Shown: piece by piece, positions 7,356 to 13,864 of the stretch
Position numbering within the stretch: the stretch's first letter is position 1
How the letters are laid out: each line of letters starts with the position of its first letter
DNA from: Anaerolineales bacterium UBA4826
GTDB taxonomy: Bacteria > Chloroflexota > Anaerolineae > UBA4142
Direction: 5' to 3'
Length of the DNA stretch: 20,396 bases
NCBI GenBank assembly: GCA_002400365.1
Contig: DHFK01000125.1
Span: forward strand, 1 to 20,396
Notes under the pieces: generated by a model
Database searches by the model: none
Told to the model about the DNA's origin: nothing
The model's input: the letters and a program-made list of their open reading frames with translations, nothing else
Position numbers and translations under genes: made by a program

Positions 7356-8315
7356 ATGCTATCACCTACCATCCGCGACCTCCAATCCACCGCTGCCGCC
7401 ATCCGCGCGAACGTCGGCAAGGTGATTGTTGGCAAAGACGCGGTCGTTGACCTCGCGGTCGTCGCGCTGCTGTGCGAAGGACACATTCTTTTCGAAGACG
7501 TGCCCGGCATCGGCAAGACGACGCTGGCAAAAGCGCTGGCGCGTTCGCTCGGCTGTACGTTTCGCCGCATCCAATTCACGCCCGATCTCTTGCCCAGCGA
7601 CGTGACCGGGCTGTCGGTGTACAACCAAAAGACGCAGGAATTTGAATATCGCGCGGGACCGCTGATGACGCAGATCTTGCTTGCCGACGAAATCAACCGC
7701 GCCACGCCGCGCGCGCAATCGGCGCTGCTGGAGGCGATGCAGGAACGCCAGATCACGGTGGACGGCGCGACGAAATTGCTGCCGCGCCCATTTCTCGTCC
7801 TCGCCACGCAGAATCCGATCGAACTGGAAGGCACTTTTCCGCTGCCCGAAGCGCAAGTAGATCGCTTTTTCATGAAACTCGAACTCGGCTATCCGAGCGA
7901 AGCAGAGGAGAACACGATCCTGTTGCGCTTTGAACGCGCGGATCCGCTGGCGGATTTGCAAGCCATCGTGAGCGCTGAGACGATTCTCGACCTGCAGCGC
8001 GCCGTCCGCGCCGTGCGCGTGGAAGCCTCCGTGCGCGATTACCTCATCGCGATCGTCCGCGCCACGCGCGCGCATCAGTCGGTCGAACTGGGCGCGAGTC
8101 CGCGCGGCTCGCTCTACCTCTACCACGCCGCGCAAGCGTACGCCGCCCTGCGCGGACGCGATTTCGTTCTCCCCGATGACGTGAAATACCTCACACCCTT
8201 CGTCCTGACGCATCGGCTCATTCTCAGCGCGCAGACGCGCCTGCGCGGTCGCGACGCAAAGCAGATTGTCAAGGAAGTGGTGGAGGCGGTTCCAGTACCG
8301 GTCGAGCAATCATAA
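7356..8315 (+). CDS. moxR: MoxR-family AAA+ ATPase
   Basis: 319-residue cytoplasmic ATPase of the MoxR group, thought to act as a chaperone-like remodeller for partners encoded nearby. Visible parts are Walker A (VPGIGKTT, residues 49-56), Walker B (ILLADE, 107-112) followed by INRATPRAQSALLEAMQE, sensor 1 in ATQNP (150-154), and sensor 2 with Arg250 in GASPRGS. A C-terminal lid helical bundle follows. The length is typical. ATG 7356 is preceded by GAGG at about 5 bases. In many bacteria moxR directly precedes a DUF58 gene; here they are separated by 524 bases containing the four-helix-bundle gene and its repeats. A common transcript with DUF58 and DUF4129 downstream is likely. Confidence 0.95.
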   Translation: MLSPTIRDLQSTAAAIRANVGKVIVGKDAVVDLAVVALLCEGHILFEDVPGIGKTTLAKALARSLGCTFRRIQFTPDLLPSDVTGLSVYNQKTQEFEYRAGPLMTQILLADEINRATPRAQSALLEAMQERQITVDGATKLLPRPFLVLATQNPIELEGTFPLPEAQVDRFFMKLELGYPSEAEENTILLRFERADPLADLQAIVSAETILDLQRAVRAVRVEASVRDYLIAIVRATRAHQSVELGASPRGSLYLYHAAQAYAALRGRDFVLPDDVKYLTPFVLTHRLILSAQTRLRGRDAKQIVKEVVEAVPVPVEQS

Positions 8316-8321
8316 GCCCGC

Positions 8322-8347
8322 AAGGGAGCAGAGGAGCAGGGGAAAAC
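8322..8347. repeat. Left inverted octamer arm
   Basis: Units GGGAGCAG, AGGAGCAG, GGGAAAAC follow the moxR stop. They match the reverse complement of 8793-8831, including the terminal GGGA.AAAAC part, and the array at 1723-1808. Confidence 0.8.
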
Positions 8348-8378
8348 AGATCAATTCATACTCAAGGAGGAGGAAGCA

Positions 8379-8789
8379 ATGAACCGCAAACCGATTACGA
8401 GTCACCGTGAGTTGGATGTTTACAAACTGTCGTTCGATGCAGCGATGAAAGTTTTCCAGACAAGCCAGAAATTCCCGAAGGAAGAGCTTTACTCGTTGAC
8501 CGATCAGATTCGCCGCTCGTCGCGTTCGGTCTGTGCGAATCTGGCAGAAGCGTGGCGCAAACGCCGCTATGAAGGTGCGTTCATCAGCAAATTGAGCGAT
8601 GCAGAAGCAGAAGCCGCCGAAACTCAAGTCTGGATCGAATTCGCCGTCAAGTGCGAATACCTTGATGTGAAAACCGCGCGCGAACTTTACCGCGTCTACG
8701 ATCAAGTTCTGGGCAAGTTGGTTAGCATGATCAACAATCCGTCACCGTGGCTTTTGTCAGCACGCGCGAATGGAAAAGCGCGTGGCTAG
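8379..8789 (+). CDS. Four-helix-bundle protein (23S rRNA intervening-sequence / bIVP type)
   Basis: 136-residue helical protein. The signature SLTDQIRRSSRSVCANLAEA (about 39-58) followed by WRKRRYEGAFISKLSDAEAEA is that of the S23/TIGR02436 four-helix-bundle family. The family was first described inside intervening sequences of 23S rRNA genes and is related to the Avd accessory protein of diversity-generating retroelements; homologues pentamerise and are basic. The biochemical role of stand-alone copies is not established. The ATG at 8379 has a strong AGGAGGAGG just upstream. The gene is not in an rRNA here; it sits between moxR and DUF58, enclosed by inverted octamer arms, and its codon use is less CGCG-heavy than its neighbours, consistent with insertion. 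No reverse transcriptase lies in the window. Confidence 0.9.
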   Translation: MNRKPITSHRELDVYKLSFDAAMKVFQTSQKFPKEELYSLTDQIRRSSRSVCANLAEAWRKRRYEGAFISKLSDAEAEAAETQVWIEFAVKCEYLDVKTARELYRVYDQVLGKLVSMINNPSPWLLSARANGKARG

Positions 8790-8792
8790 AGG

Positions 8793-8831
8793 GTTTTCTC
8801 CCTTGCTCCTTTGCCCCTCTGCTCCCCTGCT
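8793..8831. repeat. Right inverted octamer arm
   Basis: Units CTTGCTCC, TTTGCCCC, TCTGCTCC, CCTGCTGA at period 8, complementary to the left arm at 8322-8347. The arm ends just before the DUF58 ATG, which consequently has no visible Shine-Dalgarno. Confidence 0.8.
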
Positions 8832-8839
8832 GATTTTCG

Positions 8840-10033
8840 ATGTTTAACGAGTCCTGGCTGCGTTTTGCCGCTTTGATGATTTTCCTCGGCGTGGTGGTGC
8901 AGTCGCACGCGCTGATCGTACTCGCCGCGCTATTGCTCACGATCATCCCGATCGCGTGGGCGTGGAATCGCGTGTCGCTGTGGCGCGTCAGTTACGAGCG
9001 TGGACTGAGCGAGCGCCGCGTCTTTGTCGGCGAGACGGTTGACCTCAGCGTGCGCGTGAGCAACCGCAAAATCCTGCCGCTCGCCTGGGTCAAGATAGAC
9101 GACCAATTTCCTAGCGCGCTCCCGATTGCCAACAAGACGTTGGCGCCCTCGCACATCCCGCTGACCAGTTATCTGAACCACCGCGCCGCGCTGAGCGGAT
9201 TCGAGCGCGCGCGTTGGAATTATCGGCTGAATTGTACCCAGCGCGGCTTTTACACCCTCGGTCCCGCGCGAATAAAGTCGGGGGATCTATTCGGCTTGTT
9301 CGAACGCGAATGGCTCAGCCCGCGCACCGATCGTTTGATCGTCTATCCGCGCGTGACCGCGCTGGAAGACTGGGGCTTGCCGCCCAAAGACCCGCTCGGC
9401 GAGGCAAAGGCGCGCACGCCGATTTTCCAAGACACGGCGCGCCCGCGCGGCATCCGCGACTATCGTCCCGACGACGCGCCGAAACACATCCACTGGCGCG
9501 CGACCGCGCGGCGCGGCGCGTTGCAGGTCAAAGTGTACGATCCGACGATCTCGTACCAATGGGTCTTGTTCGTCAACGTCGCGACGTTTCCGCAGGCATG
9601 GCAAGGCACCGACCCGGCATTGCTCGAGCGCGTGATCAGTCTCGCCGCCTCCATCGCCTATTTTGGCGCGGAGCGCAAATACGCGATTGGCTTGATCGCA
9701 AATGGAACGTGGCCCGAGTCCGATCAACGCTTGAAGATTCTGCCCAGCCGCAACCCCGATCACCTGCGCCACATCCTCGAAGCGCTCGCCGCGATCACGT
9801 CCTTCGTCACCACGCCCATCGAAACGCTGCTGCGCCACGAAAGTTCGAACCTGGCGTGGGGCGCAACGCTCGTCATGCTGACCGGCGTCGTCACCGACGA
9901 GATGCTGGCGGAGATGGTCCGCTTGCGCCAGGTCGGTCGCCGTCTCGCGCTGATTTCGCTGGACGAGAACTGGACGCCGGACGAGGGCGCGCTGGAAGGG
10001 ATCGCCGTGCGGCAAGCCAAAAGTGAAAAGTAA
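8840..10033 (+). CDS. DUF58 domain protein
   Basis: 397-residue protein of the DUF58 family that accompanies MoxR ATPases. Two N-terminal membrane helices (about 8-42) are followed by a beta-rich region (VGETVDLSVRVSNRKILPLAWVK). The family signature is IRDYRPDDAPKHIHWRATAR (205-224), then GALQVKVYD. A von Willebrand-factor-A-like C-terminal part follows, with weak metal-site features. DUF58 proteins are thought to be MoxR partners in envelope or surface-protein assembly; the role here is inferred from context only. The start ATG 8840 directly follows the inverted repeat arm and lacks a Shine-Dalgarno, so translation may depend on the insertion-derived sequence. The last codons and the stop (AAAGTGAAAAGTAA) are made of the heptamer array at 10019-10089. 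Confidence 0.92.
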   Translation: MFNESWLRFAALMIFLGVVVQSHALIVLAALLLTIIPIAWAWNRVSLWRVSYERGLSERRVFVGETVDLSVRVSNRKILPLAWVKIDDQFPSALPIANKTLAPSHIPLTSYLNHRAALSGFERARWNYRLNCTQRGFYTLGPARIKSGDLFGLFEREWLSPRTDRLIVYPRVTALEDWGLPPKDPLGEAKARTPIFQDTARPRGIRDYRPDDAPKHIHWRATARRGALQVKVYDPTISYQWVLFVNVATFPQAWQGTDPALLERVISLAASIAYFGAERKYAIGLIANGTWPESDQRLKILPSRNPDHLRHILEALAAITSFVTTPIETLLRHESSNLAWGATLVMLTGVVTDEMLAEMVRLRQVGRRLALISLDENWTPDEGALEGIAVRQAKSEK

Positions 10034-10089
10034 AAAGGCAAAAGTAATGAACTCGAAAACGACTTTTCACTTTGGACTTTTGACGCTTA
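10019..10089. repeat. Inverted pair of heptamer arrays (AAAAGTG-type) spanning a gene junction
   Basis: Left arm: four exact 7-bp steps AAAAGTG, AAAAGTA, AAAAGGC, AAAAGTA (10019-10046). Right arm: ACTTTTC, ACTTTGG, ACTTTTG, ACGCTTA (10062-10089). The left arm encodes the end and stop of DUF58. The right arm encodes the TFHFGLLTL stretch of the DUF4129 protein, whose ATG lies in the loop. Confidence 0.85.
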
Positions 10090-11474
10090 ACTTGCGGCGC
10101 GAACTCCGCCGCGCGCTCCTCGCGGCGATGGAAACCTGCTGGGTGTACGCGGTCATCGTGCTGCTCACCGCGTCGATGGAGAAACCGCAGCCGCTCACGC
10201 CGCTGCCGTTCTTCGCGGCGTACTGGCTCGCGCTGATTGTCGGGCGCGCGCTGCCCGCATCGAGACGACGGTGGGTGATCTTGCAAATCGCTTCCATCGC
10301 CATCGCCGTCGTCGCGGTGCTTGTCGTCGCGCGCGCGGAATTGTATCCGTGGCTTGATTGGTACGATTTGACCTGGCTGCCGCGTCTGGTCCCCGCGCTG
10401 CTTTCATCTCCCCGCGGTCTCGCCATCGAGCACATCGTCAGTCTGGGCGTGGTTTACGTTTTCGTGCGCGGCTTGGGCTTGGCGCAGCGTCCGCTGACGC
10501 TCTGGTTCATCGGCTTGCAATTCCGCATTGGAATCGTCATTTTCTTTTTCTTTCTCCTCGCCGTCGGTTCGCTGCAAACCTTTGACTTGTACCACAACGC
10601 CTACGATCCATCGTCCTGGATTTTCGTGTACTTTTTCCTGTCTCTGCTTGCCATCGCGCTCGCGCGCATCGAAGAAACGGAAACCGAAATCCGCTATGGT
10701 CCGCGTTGGGCTGTGACGCTGCTTGCGGCGGTCGCGCTGACGCTTTTCATCGGTCTGGGCGTGCTGCAGGTCTTGACGCTGGACACGGCGGGCGCGTTGA
10801 TGATCCTGCTGACTCCGCTCTGGTGGCTGTTCGCCGCCGCCGTGATGCTCCTGGCGATTCCGGCGGGCATGCTCGCGGAATGGCTGGTGAATCTGTTGCA
10901 ACCCTTGTTCGCCAACGTCGGCAGGATCTTGGATGATCTGAGCAAGATCGTGCCATACAACCAGCAAGACGCGCAGCAACTCCAAGACTCGGTCGCCGCC
11001 TTGACCTTTCTCGAACCGCTTCTGAAAACGCTTTTGGTGCTGATCGTCGCGTTCATCCTCGGTTCGTTGATCGCGCGCGCGTTAAATCGCCGCATGAAAA
11101 AGATCGAAGACGAAACCTACGCGCGTGAAGCCATCGGCGCAGACGGGGACGCGGCAAAGCGCGCGCGCGGCGCGGCAAAAGGGCAAGTCCGATCGCGCCC
11201 ACGCGCGCTCACCGCCGACTCCATCCGCCGTATCTACGCCGCGCTCGTCGCGCGCGCGGCGGCTGCCGGCTTGCCGCGCCGTGCCGCCGAGACGCCGTAC
11301 GAATTCTTGCCGCGCTTGCAACAGCAATGGCAAGACCAAGCGAGCGATCTGCGCGCGATCACGGAAGCGTACGTGGAGGCGCATTACGCCGAGCGCGATG
11401 CCGCGCCGGAGCAAGTGAATTTTGTACGCGCGGCGTGGCGGCGGATTGAGAGGATCGTAAAACGTAAAGCGTGA
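10047..11474 (+). CDS. Multi-pass membrane protein with C-terminal DUF4129 domain
   Basis: 475-residue integral membrane protein with about nine hydrophobic helices between residues 20 and 345 (for example IVIFFFFLLAVGSL, SWIFVYFFLSLLAIALA, LLKTLLVLIVAFILGSLIA). A cytoplasmic tail carries a DUF4129 pattern: SIRRIYAALVARAAAAGLPR, ETPYEFLPRL, ITEAYVEAHYAE. DUF4129 often ends transglutaminase-like proteins in MoxR/DUF58 clusters, but no transglutaminase Cys-His-Asp core is visible here, so this is a membrane-only variant. I chose ATG 10047, with AAGG about 9 bases upstream; a GTG at 10023 overlaps the DUF58 end. The N-terminal residues 5-13 come from a heptamer array, and the terminal VKRKA-stop comes from another array (11457-11484). 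It likely works with MoxR and DUF58 at the membrane. Confidence 0.85.
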   Translation: MNSKTTFHFGLLTLNLRRELRRALLAAMETCWVYAVIVLLTASMEKPQPLTPLPFFAAYWLALIVGRALPASRRRWVILQIASIAIAVVAVLVVARAELYPWLDWYDLTWLPRLVPALLSSPRGLAIEHIVSLGVVYVFVRGLGLAQRPLTLWFIGLQFRIGIVIFFFFLLAVGSLQTFDLYHNAYDPSSWIFVYFFLSLLAIALARIEETETEIRYGPRWAVTLLAAVALTLFIGLGVLQVLTLDTAGALMILLTPLWWLFAAAVMLLAIPAGMLAEWLVNLLQPLFANVGRILDDLSKIVPYNQQDAQQLQDSVAALTFLEPLLKTLLVLIVAFILGSLIARALNRRMKKIEDETYAREAIGADGDAAKRARGAAKGQVRSRPRALTADSIRRIYAALVARAAAAGLPRRAAETPYEFLPRLQQQWQDQASDLRAITEAYVEAHYAERDAAPEQVNFVRAAWRRIERIVKRKA

Positions 11475-11550
11475 AACGTAAGGAGGTTTGGGGCGATGGA
11501 GTATGCCGAAAAACATTCCACTCCCATAACCTTACGTTTTACGTTTCACT
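11457..11550. repeat. Inverted pair of heptamer arrays (AACGTAAA-type)
   Basis: Left arm GTAAAAC, GTAAAGC, GTGAAAC, GTAAGGA (11457-11484); right arm with ACGTTTT, ACGTTTC steps (11530-11550). The left arm supplies the stop codon of the DUF4129 gene (TGA at 11472-11474) and an AAGGAGG. The pair can form a hairpin between the two genes. The same unit family appears at 14916-14943. Confidence 0.85.
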
Positions 11551-11567
11551 TCCCGGAGCCAGAGCAC

Positions 11568-13241
11568 ATGAAATTACTCACCGCTAGCCAGATGCGCGAA
11601 CTGGAGCAACGCGCCAATCAGACCGGCAACACCTACGCCATGATGATGGAGCGCGCCGGCAAAGCCGTCGCCGACGCGATCATCGAACGCCGGAGCCCGC
11701 GCGGGAAACGCGTCCTGGTTCTCGTCGGTCCCGGCAACAACGGCGGCGATGGCTTGGTCTGCGCGCGCTATCTGCACGACGCCGGCGCGCGCGTGTCGTT
11801 GTACTTGTGGAAACGCGCGCCGCGCGAGGACGACGAGAACTATCGTCTTTGCGCCGAGCGCACGATGCCGGCGACGCGCGCGGAAGACGACGCAGAATTC
11901 GCCGCGCTGAAAAAACTGCTCGCCGATACCGACGTCGTCGTTGACGCGCTCCTCGGCACCGGCGTCACGCGTCCGATCGAAGGGTTGCTCAAGGATTTGC
12001 TCGGCATCATCGCGAACCAACTATCCAACTATCCAACCAGCCAACTCGCTCACCTCATTCCTTCGTCACCCGCCACCCGCCACCTGCCACTCGTCACAGC
12101 AGTAGACCTTCCCAGCGGACTCAACCCCGACACCGGCACGCTCGATCCGGCTGCGCTGAACGCGGACCTCACCGTGACCTTCGCGTTTCCGAAGATCGGA
12201 CAACTCGCTTTTCCCGGCGCAAACGCCGTCGGCGAACTCGTCGTCGCGGATATTGGCATCCCCACCGAATGGGCGAGTGCGGAACGCTTCGGCGCGCGTT
12301 CCCTACTCGATGTGGCGACTGCGCGCGAGATCGCCGCGCTTTTGCCCGCGCGCCCGCGCGCTTCGCACAAGGGCACGTTTGGCAAAGCGATGCTCTGCGT
12401 CGGATCGGCGAACTATGTGGGCGCGGCGTTCCTCGCGGGATCGGCGGCGACGCGCGCGGGCGCGGGCTTGGTCACGCTCGCGCTCGCGCGGACGATCTAC
12501 CCCATGATCGCCGGCGCGCTGCACGAAACCACATTCGTCGTCCTGCCGGATGACCTGGGCGTTCTTGTTCCCGATGCCGTTCCCGTCTTGCGCGACCGCT
12601 TGAGCGATTACGACGCGCTTCTGATCGGCTGCGGTTTCGGTCGCGCTCCCAAGACGATTGAGTTCGTGCAGCGGTTGCTCGGACTGGGAACGAAGGCGAA
12701 AACGCAAATTGGATTTGTAACCAAAGCCGAGGAAGCCGGCGGAGCACGGGAGAACTTGCCGCGGCTCGTGATTGACGCGGACGCGCTCCATGCGCTCGCG
12801 CAATCGGGCGAGTGGTGGACGCGCCTTGCGCCGAACACCGCGATCCTCACGCCGCATCCCGGCGAGATGGCGACGCTGACCGGCTTGCCGCGCGCCGACC
12901 TGCAAGCCGATCGCGTTGCCGTGGCGCGAAAATTCGCCGCGCAATGGCAGCAAGTCGTCGCGCTGAAAGGCGCGTTCACCATCGTCGCGTCTCCAGATGG
13001 ACGTGTCACGCTCTTGCCCTTTGCGACGCCCGCGCTCGCGACTGCCGGCACAGGCGACGTGCTTGCCGGCGCGATCACCGCGCTGCTCGCGCAACACCTC
13101 GCGCCATTCGATGCAGCCGTCGCGGGCGCGTATTTGCACGGCCTTGCCGGGGCAATCGCGGAGCAAGAGGTCGGCGCGGCGGGCGTAGTCGCCGGCGATT
13201 TGTTGCTGCGGCTGCCGGCAGCGATTCGGCAATTGAACTAG
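11568..13241 (+). CDS. nnr: Bifunctional NAD(P)H-hydrate epimerase / ADP-dependent NAD(P)H-hydrate dehydratase
   Basis: 557-residue metabolite-repair enzyme. The N-terminal epimerase half interconverts R- and S-NAD(P)HX; the C-terminal half dehydrates S-NAD(P)HX with ADP as phosphate source. Landmarks are MKLLTASQMRELEQ at the start, GPGNNGGDG (54-62), VDALLGTG (125-132) and AVDLPSG (178-184). The dehydratase shows KGTFGKAMLCVGSANY (268-283), TPHPGE (428-433) and AGTGDVLAG (493-501). Fused length is normal apart from about 25 extra residues at 150-174 (NQLSNYPTSQLAH...), encoded by two tandem short-repeat arrays. ATG 11568 begins the family N-terminus. An in-frame ATG at 11496 has a better AAGGAGG but would add 24 residues read through a repeat arm. 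It is followed 12 bases later by the phosphoribosyltransferase gene. Confidence 0.95.
   Translation: MKLLTASQMRELEQRANQTGNTYAMMMERAGKAVADAIIERRSPRGKRVLVLVGPGNNGGDGLVCARYLHDAGARVSLYLWKRAPREDDENYRLCAERTMPATRAEDDAEFAALKKLLADTDVVVDALLGTGVTRPIEGLLKDLLGIIANQLSNYPTSQLAHLIPSSPATRHLPLVTAVDLPSGLNPDTGTLDPAALNADLTVTFAFPKIGQLAFPGANAVGELVVADIGIPTEWASAERFGARSLLDVATAREIAALLPARPRASHKGTFGKAMLCVGSANYVGAAFLAGSAATRAGAGLVTLALARTIYPMIAGALHETTFVVLPDDLGVLVPDAVPVLRDRLSDYDALLIGCGFGRAPKTIEFVQRLLGLGTKAKTQIGFVTKAEEAGGARENLPRLVIDADALHALAQSGEWWTRLAPNTAILTPHPGEMATLTGLPRADLQADRVAVARKFAAQWQQVVALKGAFTIVASPDGRVTLLPFATPALATAGTGDVLAGAITALLAQHLAPFDAAVAGAYLHGLAGAIAEQEVGAAGVVAGDLLLRLPAAIRQLN
12017..12098. repeat. Two adjacent tandem arrays inside the nnr coding sequence
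   Basis: Four octamers CCAACTAT, CCAACTAT, CCAACCAG, CCAACTCG (12017-12048) are followed by five heptamers CGTCACC, CGCCACC, CGCCACC, TGCCACT, CGTCACA (12064-12098). They encode a low-complexity insert between VDALLGTG and AVDLPSG of the epimerase domain without breaking the frame. Confidence 0.88.
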
Positions 13242-13253
13242 CAGGTTTTGAAA

Positions 13254-13814
13254 ATGGACTTGCTCAAACAAGCATTCGACAACCAGCCCCTGGTCGCCGT
13301 CGGCAAATATCAATTCATCCTCAACCCGCTCACGGAACAGATGCCGGCGACGCGCGCGGAATTGTTGCGCGAGGCAGCGGCGCGCGTTTTGCGCGCGGCG
13401 AACCTCGACGGCGTAACCAAGATCGTGGGCGAAGAAGATCGAGGCGCGATCATCGTCGCGGCGGTGAGTCTGCAATCGAACTTGCCGCTGGCGCTCGCGC
13501 GGTGGAATCCGTCCGGCGTGCCGGGACAAATCGCGGTGGATTTTTCGATGGAGTACACCCAGGGGACGCTCTATCTCAACGGGGTCGAACGCGGCGACCA
13601 GGTGTTGATCGTGGACGATTTGATCAGCACCGGCGGCACGCTCGTCGCGCTCATTCGCGCGATTCGCCAAGCCAGCGCGACGGTTCGCGATATCGTTTGC
13701 GTCGCGGAGAAGATCGAATACGGCGGCGCGGCGCGTGTGTTGGCGGACACCGGCATAGCGGTGAAAACGCTGGTACGCGTGTCAGTTGCCGGCGAACGAT
13801 CAAAAGTGGTGTGA
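13254..13814 (+). CDS. Purine phosphoribosyltransferase (archaeal-type hypoxanthine/guanine PRTase-like)
   Basis: 186-residue type I phosphoribosyltransferase that would transfer phosphoribose from PRPP to a purine base for salvage. The PRPP loop is VLIVDDLISTGGT (117-129). Before it, LLREAAARVLRAANLDGVTKIVGEEDRG and GTLYLNGVERGDQ follow the pattern of archaeal-type Hpt and adenine PRTase relatives. The exact base (hypoxanthine, guanine or adenine) cannot be fixed from sequence. ATG 13254 was chosen over an in-frame TTG at 13248; CAGG lies about 8 bases upstream. It is the second gene after nnr and likely co-transcribed. Its stop codon lies in the first heptamer of the array at 13811-13864, and it converges with the threonine aldolase gene. 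Confidence 0.85.
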   Translation: MDLLKQAFDNQPLVAVGKYQFILNPLTEQMPATRAELLREAAARVLRAANLDGVTKIVGEEDRGAIIVAAVSLQSNLPLALARWNPSGVPGQIAVDFSMEYTQGTLYLNGVERGDQVLIVDDLISTGGTLVALIRAIRQASATVRDIVCVAEKIEYGGAARVLADTGIAVKTLVRVSVAGERSKVV

Positions 13815-13864
13815 CAAGGGACAGGTGACAGGTGACAGTGCCCTTGTCCCGTGTCACTTGTCAC
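13811..13864. terminator. Inverted heptamer array acting as the convergent gene junction
   Basis: Left arm GTGACAA, GGGACAG, GTGACAG, GTGACAG (13811-13838), right arm CCCTTGT, CCCGTGT, CACTTGT, CAC (13841-13864). The arms pair imperfectly into a long hairpin between two convergent genes and supply both stop codons. It lacks U-tracts, so bidirectional terminator function is inferred from position only. Confidence 0.6.

Larger units (their letters stand above)
8322..8831. mobile_element. Candidate cassette: four-helix-bundle gene between inverted octamer arms
   Basis: Arms at 8322-8347 and 8793-8831 are inverted copies of the same degenerate GGAGCAGA-type array, and between them lies a single complete gene with its own Shine-Dalgarno. 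The block interrupts the usually adjacent moxR and DUF58 genes, starting 7 bases after the moxR stop and ending 9 bases before the DUF58 start. No transposase is present and no target duplication is obvious, so mobility is inference. Confidence 0.4.

Noticed and set aside
7362..8309. 315-codon minus-strand ORF
   Set aside because: Antisense shadow of moxR, whose Walker and sensor motifs are unambiguous.
8379..8789. Diversity-generating retroelement (because of Avd similarity)
   Set aside because: No reverse transcriptase, template repeat or variable repeat in the window.
10047..11474. Transglutaminase-like protease, as often found in MoxR/DUF58 clusters
   Set aside because: No Cys-His-Asp core between the membrane segments and the DUF4129 tail.
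12017..12098. CRISPR array
   Set aside because: Units are 7-8 bp without unique spacers and lie in a coding sequence.
12303..13670. 455-codon minus-strand ORF opposite nnr and the phosphoribosyltransferase
   Set aside because: Arg-rich antisense shadow produced by high GC; it crosses two well-supported genes.
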